From assembly GCA_945871335.1 (NCBI GenBank), contig CAMBWM010000013.1:1-19153 (forward strand): a stretch of 19,153 nucleotides of DNA, read 5' to 3'. This DNA is from Polaromonas sp. YR568. GTDB lineage: Bacteria; Pseudomonadota; Gammaproteobacteria; Burkholderiales; Burkholderiaceae. The notes under the pieces are model-generated. The model saw nothing but the letters and a program-made list of their open reading frames with translations, was not told the origin of the DNA and made no database searches. Position 1 is the stretch's first letter. Each line of letters starts with the position of its first letter. The translations under genes and the position numbers were made by a program. This document shows, one piece after another, positions 1-7,276 of this stretch.

Positions 1-185
1 CTGTTGGCACCGTGCACGCCAGCCCCCTTGCCGGCCGGCAAATCAATGCTGCCCGGCAACATGGGCGTGGTCTGGGCCACCACGGGTGCCGACAGGCAAG
101 CCGCCAGCCCCAGCACAGCCAGGGCGCGCACCAGCGGCCGTGTGGCCAGCTTGGCAGCAGCAAAACGGGATTGGGTCGGGTTCAT
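1..185 (-). CDS. Secreted protein of unknown function, N-terminal part only (cut by window edge)
   Basis: The reading frame opens with ATG at 183-185 and runs off the left edge of the window. About 61 residues are visible. An AAGGA ribosome site lies about 9 bases before the start. The N-terminus has a basic stretch followed by a hydrophobic core (VRALAVLGLAACLS) and a likely signal peptidase site after VVA, so the product should be exported. The small mature part seen is rich in Gly and Pro (LPGSIDLPAGKGAG) and carries no recognisable domain. The gene lies 37 bases downstream of the small Cys-rich gene and is probably the last visible member of the ABC-transporter operon. By analogy with FtsX-type ABC clusters it could be a DUF3299 or DUF2796 protein, but the visible part cannot decide this. 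Confidence 0.6.
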   Translation of the reverse strand, partial: MNPTQSRFAAAKLATRPLVRALAVLGLAACLSAPVVAQTTPMLPGSIDLPAGKGAGVHGAN

Positions 186-222
186 GCGTTGGAGTCCTTG
201 TTTGGCTTGATTTATGCGCGCT

Positions 223-486
223 TCAGTGCGCGTGCTTCATGCCGCAGTATTTGCCAACGGCCAAGCCTTTGCAAGCGGTCTGCAACTGCTTGGTGCAAGC
301 ATCAGGTTTTTGGCCCGACTCCAGACATTTGGCCGCCGCCTCGTGGGCCGCAGCCATGGCGCGGTGGCGCTGTATATCTTCTTTGATTTCCTTGTCGCTG
401 TGCTGAGCATGCGCCACGGACAACACGGCGCTGAGGGCCAAAACGCCAATAGCAGCAGTTAATTTTTGAAAAGAAAAGCAGGTCAT
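223..486 (-). CDS. Small secreted four-cysteine, His-containing protein
   Basis: An 87-residue protein. I chose ATG 484-486 rather than the in-frame ATG at 519, because GAGGTG sits about 5-8 bases before it and because the permease stop (491-493) lies immediately upstream. Residues 1-27 form a clear signal peptide ending AHA, so the product should be periplasmic. The mature part (about 60 residues) is predicted helical and has Cys54, Cys64, Cys72 and Cys81, spaced C-x9-C-x7-C-x8-C, plus histidines near the start and a KYCGMKHAH tail. Four regularly spaced Cys suggest two disulfides or metal ligation. I do not recognise the family. Its position between an FtsX-type permease and another secreted protein suggests a periplasmic partner of that transporter, possibly metal-related; this is inference. 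Confidence 0.7.
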   Translation of the reverse strand: MTCFSFQKLTAAIGVLALSAVLSVAHAQHSDKEIKEDIQRHRAMAAAHEAAAKCLESGQKPDACTKQLQTACKGLAVGKYCGMKHAH

Positions 487-490
487 CCAT

Positions 491-1693
491 TCACCTCGAT
501 TGAAGAAGTTCAAAAACATTCACCCGGTAAGCCTCCCAGGTGGGCAACAGGGCCGAAGCCGCGGCCACACCCAGCGCCAGCGCCGGCACCGCCAGCAAAT
601 CCACCGGCCAGTTCAGCGCGGCCAGCGAGATCGACTTATCTACATCCAGCGCCACAGCCAGCAAGGCCGCTACGCCCTGCCCCAGGGCCAGGCCCAGCAG
701 CGTGGCCAGCAAGGCCAGCCACAAAGCCTCGCAGCATAGCAGAGCCGCCAGCTGGCGTGGTGCTGCGCCCAGCATGCGCAGCAAGGCCAGGTCGGCGCGG
801 CGTTCGCGCACAGCGCTCCACAAGGCAATGAAAACACCCAGCCCGGCCGTCAGCAACAACACGCCGGCAAAAGCCCGCAGCACATCTGCGCCAATGCCGA
901 TCAGCCCGAGCAGGCGCGAGACCTCCAGCGCGGGTGACGCCGCCTGCATGTTGGTGGCGGTGTTGATAAAGCGCGGGAAAGTCACCGCCGCCAGCGGGCT
1001 GCGGTACTGAATCAGCGCCAGTGTGACCTCGCGCTCTTCTTCCAGAATCTTCTGGTCTGCGGCATCCAGCGCAGTGTCTTTTTCGTGCACGCGCCAGACC
1101 GACTCTGTCGGCGTCAAGATCAAACGGTCCATCACAGAGCCGCTGGGGGCCAGCACGCCCGTCACGGTGTAAGGCGTCTGGCCGTGGGCATGCCCGCCGC
1201 CGCCCAGGCCGTGGCTGCCCACAAAGCCATCACCCACGCGCAAGCCCGTGTCACGCGCCACCTTGGCGCCCAGCACCGCCTGCATGGGCGCTTGCCACAT
1301 TGCGCCGCTGGCCATCACGCCGGCGTAGTGGCTCAGGTAATCGGGCGTGGTGCCAATGATGCGGTAGCCCTTGAAACTGTCGCCCATGCTGATCGGTATC
1401 AGCTTGGCCACCTGCGGGTTGGCTTGCAGCGCCAGCACGTCGGCCAGCGGCACATTGCCGGTGGGCGTGTCGATCTGAAACACGCCGGACAATATGAGTT
1501 GCAGCGGGCTGCCCTTGGCACCCACCACCACGTCAATACCGGCCAGGTCCCGCGCAAAGGCTTGCTGAATCTGGTGGTTGACCAGCAGCACCAAGGTAAT
1601 TGACGCCAGCCCGAGCGACAGCAGCAGCAAGTTAAGCGCCGCTGCCAGCGGCCTGGACCACAAAAACTGCCAGGCCCAGCGCAGTGTCTTCAT
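491..1693 (-). CDS. FtsX/MacB-type ABC transporter permease with His-rich periplasmic loop
   Basis: A 400-residue membrane protein with the layout of the FtsX/MacB/LolC superfamily. One transmembrane helix lies at about residues 17-37, followed by a large periplasmic domain (about 40-265), then three C-terminal helices at about 268-292, 315-345 and 360-385. Such permeases usually do not import solutes; they transmit ATP hydrolysis to the periplasm for lipoprotein, efflux or envelope work. The periplasmic domain contains a Gly/His loop with His161, His168 and His170 (SHGLGGGGHAHG), a possible metal site. The start ATG overlaps the stop of the ATPase gene by four bases (ATGA), so the two are translationally coupled. 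The His loop and the secreted partners downstream recall zinc-associated ABC clusters of the Vibrio zrg type. Substrate unknown. Confidence 0.88.
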   Translation of the reverse strand: MKTLRWAWQFLWSRPLAAALNLLLLSLGLASITLVLLVNHQIQQAFARDLAGIDVVVGAKGSPLQLILSGVFQIDTPTGNVPLADVLALQANPQVAKLIPISMGDSFKGYRIIGTTPDYLSHYAGVMASGAMWQAPMQAVLGAKVARDTGLRVGDGFVGSHGLGGGGHAHGQTPYTVTGVLAPSGSVMDRLILTPTESVWRVHEKDTALDAADQKILEEEREVTLALIQYRSPLAAVTFPRFINTATNMQAASPALEVSRLLGLIGIGADVLRAFAGVLLLTAGLGVFIALWSAVRERRADLALLRMLGAAPRQLAALLCCEALWLALLATLLGLALGQGVAALLAVALDVDKSISLAALNWPVDLLAVPALALGVAAASALLPTWEAYRVNVFELLQSR

Positions 1694-2352
1694 GCGGCCA
1701 CCCCGGCAGCCTGAGGCAGCGCCAAGTTCAGCACACTGACCGGGCCAGCCTGCGCAAAAAACTGCAACAGCCGCGCGTCATGGCTGGCCACCACCAGCGT
1801 AGCGCTCTGTTGCGCGGCCACCTGCGCCAGCAACTGCGCAGCCTGTGCGGCGGCCGCGTCATCCAGGCTGGCCGTGGGCTCGTCGGCCAAGATCACCTGC
1901 GGCTGCAACAGCACCGCCCGCGCCAGCGCCACGCGTTGCGCCTGACCACCCGAGAGCTGCGCCGGTTTGCGCTGCGCCAGTTCGCCCACGCCCAGCGCTA
2001 CCAGCGCACTGGCAATGCGACCGGCATCTTCAGGCTGGCCTGCGGCCCACTGCGCCAGCGCCAGGTTGTCATGCACGCTGAGCGCTGGGCTCAGGTGCAG
2101 TTTTTGCGGCAAAAACCCGATGTTGCGGGCCCGCCAGCGGTCAGTCGCTGCGCCGGTAAGCACTTGGCCGGCCACCTCCATCTGCCCTTGCGCTGGGGCC
2201 ACCAACCCGGCGGCCAGCGCCAACCAGGTGGACTTGCCTGCACCGGACGGCCCCTTGAGCAGCAACACGCCGCCCTGCGGCACCAGCACGTCGTCAAAGC
2301 GCAGCGCAGTCCCGCCGGGATACGCGTAAGCCAAGTCTTGCGTACGGATCAT
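1690..2352 (-). CDS. ABC transporter ATP-binding protein (LolD/MacB class)
   Basis: A 220-residue ATPase subunit with every core motif intact: Walker A GPSGAGKST at 34-42, Q-loop Gln in LPQKL (about 83), signature LSGGQ at 133-137, Walker B VILADEP at 153-159 followed by the D-loop SLD, and the H-loop His in ASHD at 191. Its size and sequence fit the small ATPases that pair with FtsX-type permeases, and its partner is the next gene. The ATG overlaps both neighbours by four bases: the stop of the CoA-transferase gene upstream and the start of the permease gene downstream. The three genes must share a transcript. The assignment to the class is firm; the transported substrate is not known. Confidence 0.93.
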   Translation of the reverse strand: MIRTQDLAYAYPGGTALRFDDVLVPQGGVLLLKGPSGAGKSTWLALAAGLVAPAQGQMEVAGQVLTGAATDRWRARNIGFLPQKLHLSPALSVHDNLALAQWAAGQPEDAGRIASALVALGVGELAQRKPAQLSGGQAQRVALARAVLLQPQVILADEPTASLDDAAAAQAAQLLAQVAAQQSATLVVASHDARLLQFFAQAGPVSVLNLALPQAAGVAA

Positions 2353-3545
2353 GCGGCGCCCTGCCCCTGGACGCTGCCGCCCACAATGCCGCGCGCTTGC
2401 AAAGCCTCAATCTGCGCTGTGGTCAGCCCGATCTCACGCAGCACGGCATCGGTGTCCTGGCCCAGCGCAGGCGCGTTGCGCCGGTGCGCGCCCGGCGTTC
2501 TAGAGAGCTTGGGCACAAAGCCCGGTACCGTCAGCGCACTGCCGTCGTCCATGGCCACTTGCGCCAGCATGCCGCGCGCCTGGTAGTGCGGGTCGGCGGC
2601 GATGTCGGCCACGGTGTAAATGCGACCGGCCGGCACCGAGGCCGCGTCCAGCTCGTCGACGCGCGCCACCCGCCCGGCGTTGTGCGCCAGCGCGGGGTCG
2701 GCGGCCAGGTCGGGCCGGCTGATCACGCCCATCAGCCGCTTGAAAATACTGTCGCCATTGCCCGCCACCAGCGCGTAAGCGCCGTCCTGGCAGCGGTAAG
2801 CGTTGCTGGGCGCAATGCCCGGCAAGGCGCTGCCGCCCGGCCCGCGCACCGCACCGAAGGCGCTGTACTCGGGCAGCAGGCTTTCCATGCAGTTGAACAC
2901 CGCCTCGTACAGCGCCACGTCAATCACCTGGCCCTCACCCGTGCGGTGGCGGTGTTGAAGCGCCAGCAAAATGCCGATCACGCCGTGCAGCGCCGCCAGC
3001 GTGTCGCCCATGCTCACGCCCACGCGCACCGGTACATGGCCGGGCTCGGCCGTCAGGTGGCGCAAGCCGCCCATGGCCTCGGCCACCACGCCAAAGCCGG
3101 GTCGGTCACGGTACGGACCACTCTGCCCGTAACCGCTGACGCGCAGCATGATCAGCCGCGGGTTCAGCCGCAGCAAGTCGTCCGGTCCCAGGCCCCAGCC
3201 TTCCATCGCACCGGGGCGAAAGTTCTCTATCAGCACGTCGCATTCGGTGGCCAGCCGGCGCACGATGTCTTGCGCCTCACTCTGGCGCAAGTCCAGCGCC
3301 AGCGAGCGCTTGTTGCGCGACTGCACCTGCCACCACACCGAGGTGCCGTCTTTGAGCAAGCGCCACTGGCGCAGCGGATCGCCGGTGCCGGGCGGCTCGA
3401 TCTTGATCACCTCCGCCCCGAAATCTGCCAAGGTCTTGGCTGCAAACGGCCCGGCAATCAGCTGGCCCAGCTCCAGCACCTTGAGTCCGTCAAGGGCGCC
3501 GGGGCTGAGGGGGCTAGCGGCATGGGATGGGTTGTTTGAATCCAT
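2349..3545 (-). CDS. CaiB/BaiF family (class III) CoA-transferase with an apparent internal deletion
   Basis: Class III CoA-transferases move CoA between carboxylic acids through an aspartyl-CoA intermediate. The N-terminal fold is typical (LEL..LIAGP, GAEVIKIE.P, NK+SLALDL, ENFRPG). The catalytic Asp lies in VGVSMGDTLAA, about residue 181 counted from the ATG at 3545. I prefer that start to the one at 3569, because homologues begin close to the LKVLELGQ segment; neither has a strong ribosome site. The C-terminal half has AGRIYTVADIAADP.YQARGM as usual. Between NAGRV and SVPAGR, however, only about ten residues remain where the family has about thirty (near 2640-2685), so a helix seems to be missing. 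The frame is intact. It may be a functional variant or a decaying gene. Acyl substrate unknown. Confidence 0.85.
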   Translation of the reverse strand: MDSNNPSHAASPLSPGALDGLKVLELGQLIAGPFAAKTLADFGAEVIKIEPPGTGDPLRQWRLLKDGTSVWWQVQSRNKRSLALDLRQSEAQDIVRRLATECDVLIENFRPGAMEGWGLGPDDLLRLNPRLIMLRVSGYGQSGPYRDRPGFGVVAEAMGGLRHLTAEPGHVPVRVGVSMGDTLAALHGVIGILLALQHRHRTGEGQVIDVALYEAVFNCMESLLPEYSAFGAVRGPGGSALPGIAPSNAYRCQDGAYALVAGNGDSIFKRLMGVISRPDLAADPALAHNAGRVARVDELDAASVPAGRIYTVADIAADPHYQARGMLAQVAMDDGSALTVPGFVPKLSRTPGAHRRNAPALGQDTDAVLREIGLTTAQIEALQARGIVGGSVQGQGAA

Positions 3546-3617
3546 GGTCTGATTTTGCCTGCATGGCATCCAGCACGAAACCGGGGGTAGATTCCCGCCT
3601 GCGCGTGAACCACGGGT

Positions 3618-3637
3618 GTCGCCGGAAATGCCGGCAC
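3618..3637. terminator. Weak hairpin after umuC
   Basis: GCCGG (3621-3625), loop AAATG, CCGGC (3631-3635), with two further pairs outside (GT/AC) if one base is bulged. It starts about 10 bases after the umuC stop on the minus strand. There is no T-tract, so this is at best a weak or Rho-assisted end signal. Confidence 0.3.
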
Positions 3638-3646
3638 CGGACTGAC

Positions 3647-4960
3647 TCAGCGCGCCTGCGGCAGCTCGTCCCAGCGGGTGGTGAAACAGGCCGAGCGGTT
3701 TTCGGACTTCATGGTCCAGCGGGGCGCGGTGCCGCAGACGCCGGCGCGCAAGGTGTTGCGCCCGTAGGTCTGGTTGAGCGCGTCGATGGCGGCCATCAGC
3801 CGGGCTGAGCGGGCGCGGGCCAGCGGGTCGTCAAACAGGGTGTCCTGGCGGGCGGCCAGGGGGCTGAGCATGGTCAGCATGACACCGGTTTTTTTGTACC
3901 GGTAGCCGGGCTTGTAGATAAGCCCCAGGCCGGCCAGCGCGGCGCGTGTGAGGGCCAGGGTGTCGCTGCTGGGCTCGATGAGCGGCACCAGCCAGCCGGC
4001 GTTGTATTGCGGCTCGCCGGGCTTGAAGCGGTTGGTCTGCACAAAGACTTGCACGGCAGCCGCGGCCGAGCCCTGCTGGCGCAGTTTTTCGGCCGCCTTG
4101 GCCACGTAGCTGGCCACCGCTTCGCGCAGCTCGGCCAGTGTTTGCACCGGCACACCAAAGCTGCGCGAGCTCATGATCTGCTGCTTGGGCGGCGCCACGT
4201 CTTCCAGTGCCAGGCAAGACACACCGCGCAGCTCGCTACAGGTGCGCGCCATCACCACGCCGAACTGCGCCTGCATGTGGGCCGGCAACTGGCGGCGCAG
4301 GTCGAGCACGCTGTGCACGCCCATGGCTTGCAGGCGCAGGGCGATGCGCCGCCCGACACCCCAGACCTCGGCCACATCGGTTTGCGCCATCCAGGCCAGG
4401 CGCTCAGGCTTGCTGAGCGCGTGCAGGTCGCACACGCCGTTGAAAACCGGGTTCTTTTTGGCCAGGTGGTTAGCGAACTTGGCCAGGGTCTTGGTTGGGC
4501 CGATGCCGGCGCAGACCGGTAGCCCCGTCCATTGCCGGATACGCTCACGCATGCACTGGCCCATGGCCAGGCCGCCGCCGTAGTGCCGCAGCACGGACTC
4601 GACGCGCAAGAAGCTCTCGTCGATGCTGTAAACCTCGATGTCCGGCGCGAAGTCGCGCAGGATACTGACGACGCGGTTGCTCATGTCGCCGTACAGCGTG
4701 TAGTTGGAAGACAGCGCCAAAATGCCGTGCTCTGCGGCCAGCTCTTTCATCTTGAACCAGGGCGTGCCCATCTTCACGCCCAGGGCCTTGACCTCAGCGC
4801 TGCGGGCTACCGCGCAGCCGTCGTTGTTGGACAGCACGACCATGGGCACACCCGCCAGCCGGGGCTGAAAGACCCGCTCGCAACTCACATAAAAATTATT
4901 GACGTCCACCAGCGCGAACTGCGGCGCAACAGACTCGCAGGCGTTCGTGGGCACGTTCAA
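3647..4960 (-). CDS. umuC: DNA polymerase V catalytic subunit UmuC (Y-family translesion polymerase)
   Basis: A 437-residue Y-family polymerase that copies past DNA lesions with processed UmuD' as partner, as part of the SOS response. The catalytic carboxylates are present: Asp19 in ALVDVNNFY and Asp114/Glu115 in YSIDES. The palm/finger motifs [14 protein letters not shown] and [13 protein letters not shown] are present, as are the thumb (VWGVGRR) and little-finger motifs (ELRG..C, SRSFG). A likely beta-clamp contact is QDTLFDD near residue 375, at the position of QLNLF in E. coli UmuC. The N-terminus is about 14 residues longer than in E. coli. Its ATG overlaps the umuD stop by four bases, as in typical umuDC operons. 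Length and motifs indicate an intact gene. Confidence 0.96.
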   Translation of the reverse strand: MNVPTNACESVAPQFALVDVNNFYVSCERVFQPRLAGVPMVVLSNNDGCAVARSAEVKALGVKMGTPWFKMKELAAEHGILALSSNYTLYGDMSNRVVSILRDFAPDIEVYSIDESFLRVESVLRHYGGGLAMGQCMRERIRQWTGLPVCAGIGPTKTLAKFANHLAKKNPVFNGVCDLHALSKPERLAWMAQTDVAEVWGVGRRIALRLQAMGVHSVLDLRRQLPAHMQAQFGVVMARTCSELRGVSCLALEDVAPPKQQIMSSRSFGVPVQTLAELREAVASYVAKAAEKLRQQGSAAAAVQVFVQTNRFKPGEPQYNAGWLVPLIEPSSDTLALTRAALAGLGLIYKPGYRYKKTGVMLTMLSPLAARQDTLFDDPLARARSARLMAAIDALNQTYGRNTLRAGVCGTAPRWTMKSENRSACFTTRWDELPQAR

Positions 4961-5445
4961 CCCCGCGTCGTGATGCGCCTGACCACGCCCACCACCACGC
5001 CCCAGATTTCCAGCTCGGCGCCCTCGGCAAAAGTGATGGGCGTGTAGGCCGGGTTTTCAGGCCACAGCTCGGGCTGGCCTTGCCGATAGCGCAAGCGCTT
5101 GATGGTGTATTCGCCGTTGACCACGGCCACCACGATGTCACCGGCTTGCGGCGTGAGCGAGCGGTCTACCACCACCTTGTCTTCGTGGTGAATACCGGCG
5201 CGGTTCATCGAATCGCCCTTGACGGTGAACATGAAGGTGGCCGGCTTGTTGCGCACCAGGTAGTCGTTGAGGTTGAGCGCTTCTTCGGTGTAGTCGGCCG
5301 CCGGCGAGGGAAAGCCGGCCGACAGGCGGTGGCTGATCAGCCGCAGCTGCGCGCCCGGCAGGCCCGCCGGCACAGGCAGATAAAACTGCGCCAGGCCGGG
5401 CTCAGGGCGGGTGGAAGAATGGGTTTCAGGGTGGGCGGGGAACAT
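4957..5445 (-). CDS. umuD: UmuD, self-cleaving subunit of DNA polymerase V (S24 peptidase family)
   Basis: A 162-residue LexA/UmuD-type serine protease. RecA filaments trigger cleavage to UmuD', which activates UmuC. The cleavage site is Ala43-Gly44 ([12 protein letters not shown]. coli has Cys-Gly). The nucleophile is Ser79 in GDSM and the general base is Lys116 in YTIKR. The segment before the cleavage site is about 19 residues longer than in E. coli UmuD. The ATG at 5443-5445 is the only ATG before residue 72. It has no clear Shine-Dalgarno sequence, because only nine bases separate it from the LexA box; a GTG at codon 25 is the main alternative. It overlaps umuC by four bases. Confidence 0.95.
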   Translation of the reverse strand: MFPAHPETHSSTRPEPGLAQFYLPVPAGLPGAQLRLISHRLSAGFPSPAADYTEEALNLNDYLVRNKPATFMFTVKGDSMNRAGIHHEDKVVVDRSLTPQAGDIVVAVVNGEYTIKRLRYRQGQPELWPENPAYTPITFAEGAELEIWGVVVGVVRRITTRG

Positions 5446-5454
5446 GAGAAAGTA

Positions 5455-5470
5455 CTGTATAAAAAAACAG
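5455..5470 (-). promoter_or_regulatory. LexA operator (SOS box) of umuDC
   Basis: CTGT, eight bases (ATAAAAAA), ACAG: a perfect match to the CTGT-N8-ACAG LexA box of beta- and gammaproteobacteria, with a favourable A/T core and flanking TA and TT. It ends nine bases before the umuD start. On the minus strand a TATACA hexamer overlaps the box, so the operator probably covers the -10 element. Confidence 0.92.
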
Positions 5471-5601
5471 TTTACATGCTTTTAATGCTTGGCATTCATC
5501 AACCAAGTCCTTGACCGGGTGACGCTCTACAGCGGGTACTGTCGCACCAGCAGAAACGACAATCCGCACCATCCTTGCAGGGCATAAAGCCCCTCTTAAT
5601 G

Positions 5602-5626
5602 TGCTAACTTTTCAGCTAAATCAGCA
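5602..5626. promoter_or_regulatory. Imperfect inverted repeat, candidate operator of the amino-sugar operon
   Basis: TGCTAACTT (5602-5610) and AAATCAGCA (5618-5626) are inverted copies matching at seven of nine positions, separated by seven bases. The 25-base size suits a dimeric repressor. It lies upstream of the possible -10 at 5689. No regulator gene is nearby to name the family; it does not match the known NagC or NagR/DasR operators as I know them. Confidence 0.3.
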
Positions 5627-5688
5627 TTGCGCATGAACGCCCCAGCGTTGAGCAGCAGTTTGTAGCAGAACCTCCAAATAGACGGTGC

Positions 5689-5697
5689 ATGCTAGTA
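5689..5697 (+). promoter_or_regulatory. Possible extended -10 promoter element of the amino-sugar operon
   Basis: TGC-TAGTAT: an extended -10 (TGn) followed by a hexamer matching TATAAT at four of six positions, about 55 bases before the first gene. No convincing -35 hexamer stands at the right distance, which extended -10 promoters tolerate. Weak evidence. Confidence 0.25.
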
Positions 5698-5748
5698 TGA
5701 ATGTGATTAGTTAAATGTGTTGTTTGCAACCCGAGGTGTGCGTCCACC

Positions 5749-6510
5749 ATGTTAAAAAACTCCCGCAAAGTAGAGCACATTGAGGTGCAATCGTACTTGA
5801 CCCGAAGGCATATGGGTCTGGCTGCCGCGCTTGAAATTGCGCAAGACATACGGGAAAAAATCAAACATCAAAACTCTGTTCGCATGATTTTTGCAGCGGC
5901 ACCGAGTCAGTCGGACATGCTCAAAGCTCTTATAGAGCAGCCGGAGATTGATTGGAGCCGTGTGACTGCATTTCACATGGACGAATATATTGGCTTACCT
6001 GATGATGCGCCGCAGCGTTTTGCCAAGTGGCTTGAAACGCATTTGTTCGAACGACTGCCATTTCAGCAAGTACATCGCATCACACCGCAAGCAGATCCTT
6101 TAGAGGTGGCTTCACAATATGCGAAATTGTTGAATGAGAATCCAATCGATATCGTTTGTTTGGGCATTGGTGTGAATGGTCACCTGGCATTCAACGATCC
6201 ACCTGTTGCAGACTTCACTGATTCACTGGATGTGAAGCTGGTTGAGCTCGATGAGGTATGCCGACAACAGCAAGTGGACGACCAATGCTTTGAACGCTTG
6301 GACCTGGTGCCGACGCATGCCTTAACCCTGACCATTCCGCGATTGCTGCGCGCAGATCGTTTGTTTTGTGTGGTGCCAGGCGCTCTGAAACGCGCCGCCG
6401 TTCAAAAAACCTTGCATGGCCCTGTCTCTACCGATTGCCCGGCTAGTATTTTGCGACAGCACCCCCGATGTACGCTTTACCTTGACGCGGAGTCCGATCC
6501 AGATGTTTGA
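5749..6510 (+). CDS. NagB-like glucosamine-6-phosphate deaminase/isomerase family protein
   Basis: A 253-residue cytoplasmic protein of the NagB/6-phosphogluconolactonase superfamily. Canonical NagB turns glucosamine-6-phosphate into fructose-6-phosphate and ammonia. The general-base motif is kept (HMDEY, Asp78), as are the active-site His145 and Lys214 (GALKRA). The second acidic pair differs: in E. coli NagB the loop reads Asp141-Gly-His143...Glu148, here it is Asn143-Gly-His145...Asp150. The sugar-phosphate loop reads AAAPSQS (about 49-55) instead of the Gly/Thr-rich NagB loop. I recognise this pattern from a distinct NagB-like subfamily, so the exact substrate is open. The start ATG has GAGG about 12 bases upstream. 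The stop overlaps the next gene by eight bases. It is first in the operon, with nagA two genes later. Confidence 0.85.
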   Translation: MLKNSRKVEHIEVQSYLTRRHMGLAAALEIAQDIREKIKHQNSVRMIFAAAPSQSDMLKALIEQPEIDWSRVTAFHMDEYIGLPDDAPQRFAKWLETHLFERLPFQQVHRITPQADPLEVASQYAKLLNENPIDIVCLGIGVNGHLAFNDPPVADFTDSLDVKLVELDEVCRQQQVDDQCFERLDLVPTHALTLTIPRLLRADRLFCVVPGALKRAAVQKTLHGPVSTDCPASILRQHPRCTLYLDAESDPDV

Positions 6511-7276
6511 AAAAATCAATACCGACCAATTATGCGAGCAGTATCTTGAGGATACACATGCCTTGATGAAGCGAATTTTGGTGGAGGAGCGTTTACCTTT
6601 GGAGCTGGCGGCTCAAAAGCTCGGCGATCAAATTGCTGCTGACAAACTGGTCCATATTTATGGCCCGGGCGGTCACTCCAATTTGGCGTCACAAGAAATA
6701 TTTTTCAGAGCCGGTGGCTTGATGCATGTCAGTGCAATTTTGGATGAAGGTACTTTATTGTCCGGGGGGGCTTTGAGATCGATGGCCATAGAGCGAACCC
6801 CCGGTTACGGCAAAATCGTCATCGCCGATTGGCAATTGGGAGGTGACGATTTATTGATCCTAGTGAATGCTTATGGCATCAATGCGGCTTTGATAGACGC
6901 AGCCCTGGAGGCAAAACGAAGAGGTGTTTTTATCATCGGTTTTTCCTCTCATGAGCATGCCAATCAAACCGCCAAAACCCATCCAGCAAGACATCCGACT
7001 GCTAAAAATCTTCACGAAATAGTTGATATTGCGATCGATACCAAAGTGGCCATAGGTGACGCCATCGTCTCATTACCTGGATTGACTGAACGTATTGCTG
7101 CGGTGTCTACCTTTGCCAATGCCTTTGCCCTGAATAATTTAGTGATTCGTACCCTGGTAAATTTGACGCAGCGCGGTATAGAGGCACCCATATGGCGCAG
7201 TGGTAACGCACCCGGTGGTGATGAAGCCAACGCTCAATTTATTTCCCGCTTCAAAGGTCGGGTCAAAAGATTATGA
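6503..7276 (+). CDS. SIS-domain sugar isomerase-like protein, UPF0309 type
   Basis: A 257-residue protein with one SIS (sugar isomerase) fold, the phosphosugar-binding domain also found in GlmS, AgaS and MurQ. Features typical of the UPF0309 group are visible in order: HIYGPGGHS (51-59), EIFFRAGG (65-72), GALRS..ER..GYGKI (89-105), GINA..ID.ALEAK (125-138), VGDA-like IGDAIVSLPG (184-193), and a C-terminal GIE.P.W.SGN.PGGDE.N (225-243). I chose ATG 6503: it is where the family begins, has GGAG ten bases upstream, and overlaps the preceding gene by eight bases. It lacks the MurQ signature and is shorter than MurQ. No activity is established for this group to my knowledge. The neighbours suggest action on an amino-sugar phosphate: isomerisation, deamination or lyase chemistry. 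Confidence 0.85.
   Translation: MFEKINTDQLCEQYLEDTHALMKRILVEERLPLELAAQKLGDQIAADKLVHIYGPGGHSNLASQEIFFRAGGLMHVSAILDEGTLLSGGALRSMAIERTPGYGKIVIADWQLGGDDLLILVNAYGINAALIDAALEAKRRGVFIIGFSSHEHANQTAKTHPARHPTAKNLHEIVDIAIDTKVAIGDAIVSLPGLTERIAAVSTFANAFALNNLVIRTLVNLTQRGIEAPIWRSGNAPGGDEANAQFISRFKGRVKRL

Larger units (their letters stand above)
5471..5748. other. Intergenic region between umuDC and the amino-sugar operon
   Basis: About 280 bases without a credible gene. It separates the divergent umuDC and amino-sugar operons and must hold the promoter of the latter. The GC-rich composition gives way to A/T-rich sequence at about 5590. Visible items are a 9-bp imperfect inverted repeat at 5602-5626, a small GGGC-ataaa-GCCC hairpin near 5580, a possible extended -10 at 5689-5697, and the nagB-like ribosome site GAGG about 12 bases before its ATG. 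No transposon end, tRNA or att-like repeat was recognised. Confidence 0.5.

Noticed and set aside
1684..2586. Plus-strand open frame of 300 codons opposite the ABC ATPase
   Set aside because: Same antisense effect; the minus-strand ATPase has all catalytic motifs.
2397..3539. Long plus-strand open frame of 380 codons opposite the CoA-transferase gene
   Set aside because: Antisense frame produced by GC-rich codon use; the translation is low-complexity (rich in His, Arg, Gln, Ala) with no domain, while the minus strand has a clear enzyme.
5536..5554. Second possible LexA box (TACTGTCGCACCAGCAG)
   Set aside because: With the required eight-base spacing the right half reads CAGA, not ACAG; only a seven-base spacing gives a partial match.
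5690..5735. CRP-type site (TGTGA-N6-TCACA) upstream of the amino-sugar operon
   Set aside because: Only the left half (TGTGA) is present; no matching right half at the correct spacing.
6764..6770. Run of seven G as a phase-variable tract in the SIS gene
   Set aside because: It encodes an ordinary Gly-Gly pair conserved in the family, and the tract is short; no further sign of slippage control.
6503..7276. MurQ (MurNAc-6-phosphate etherase)
   Set aside because: Shares the SIS fold but lacks the MurQ signature, is shorter, and matches the UPF0309 motif order much better.
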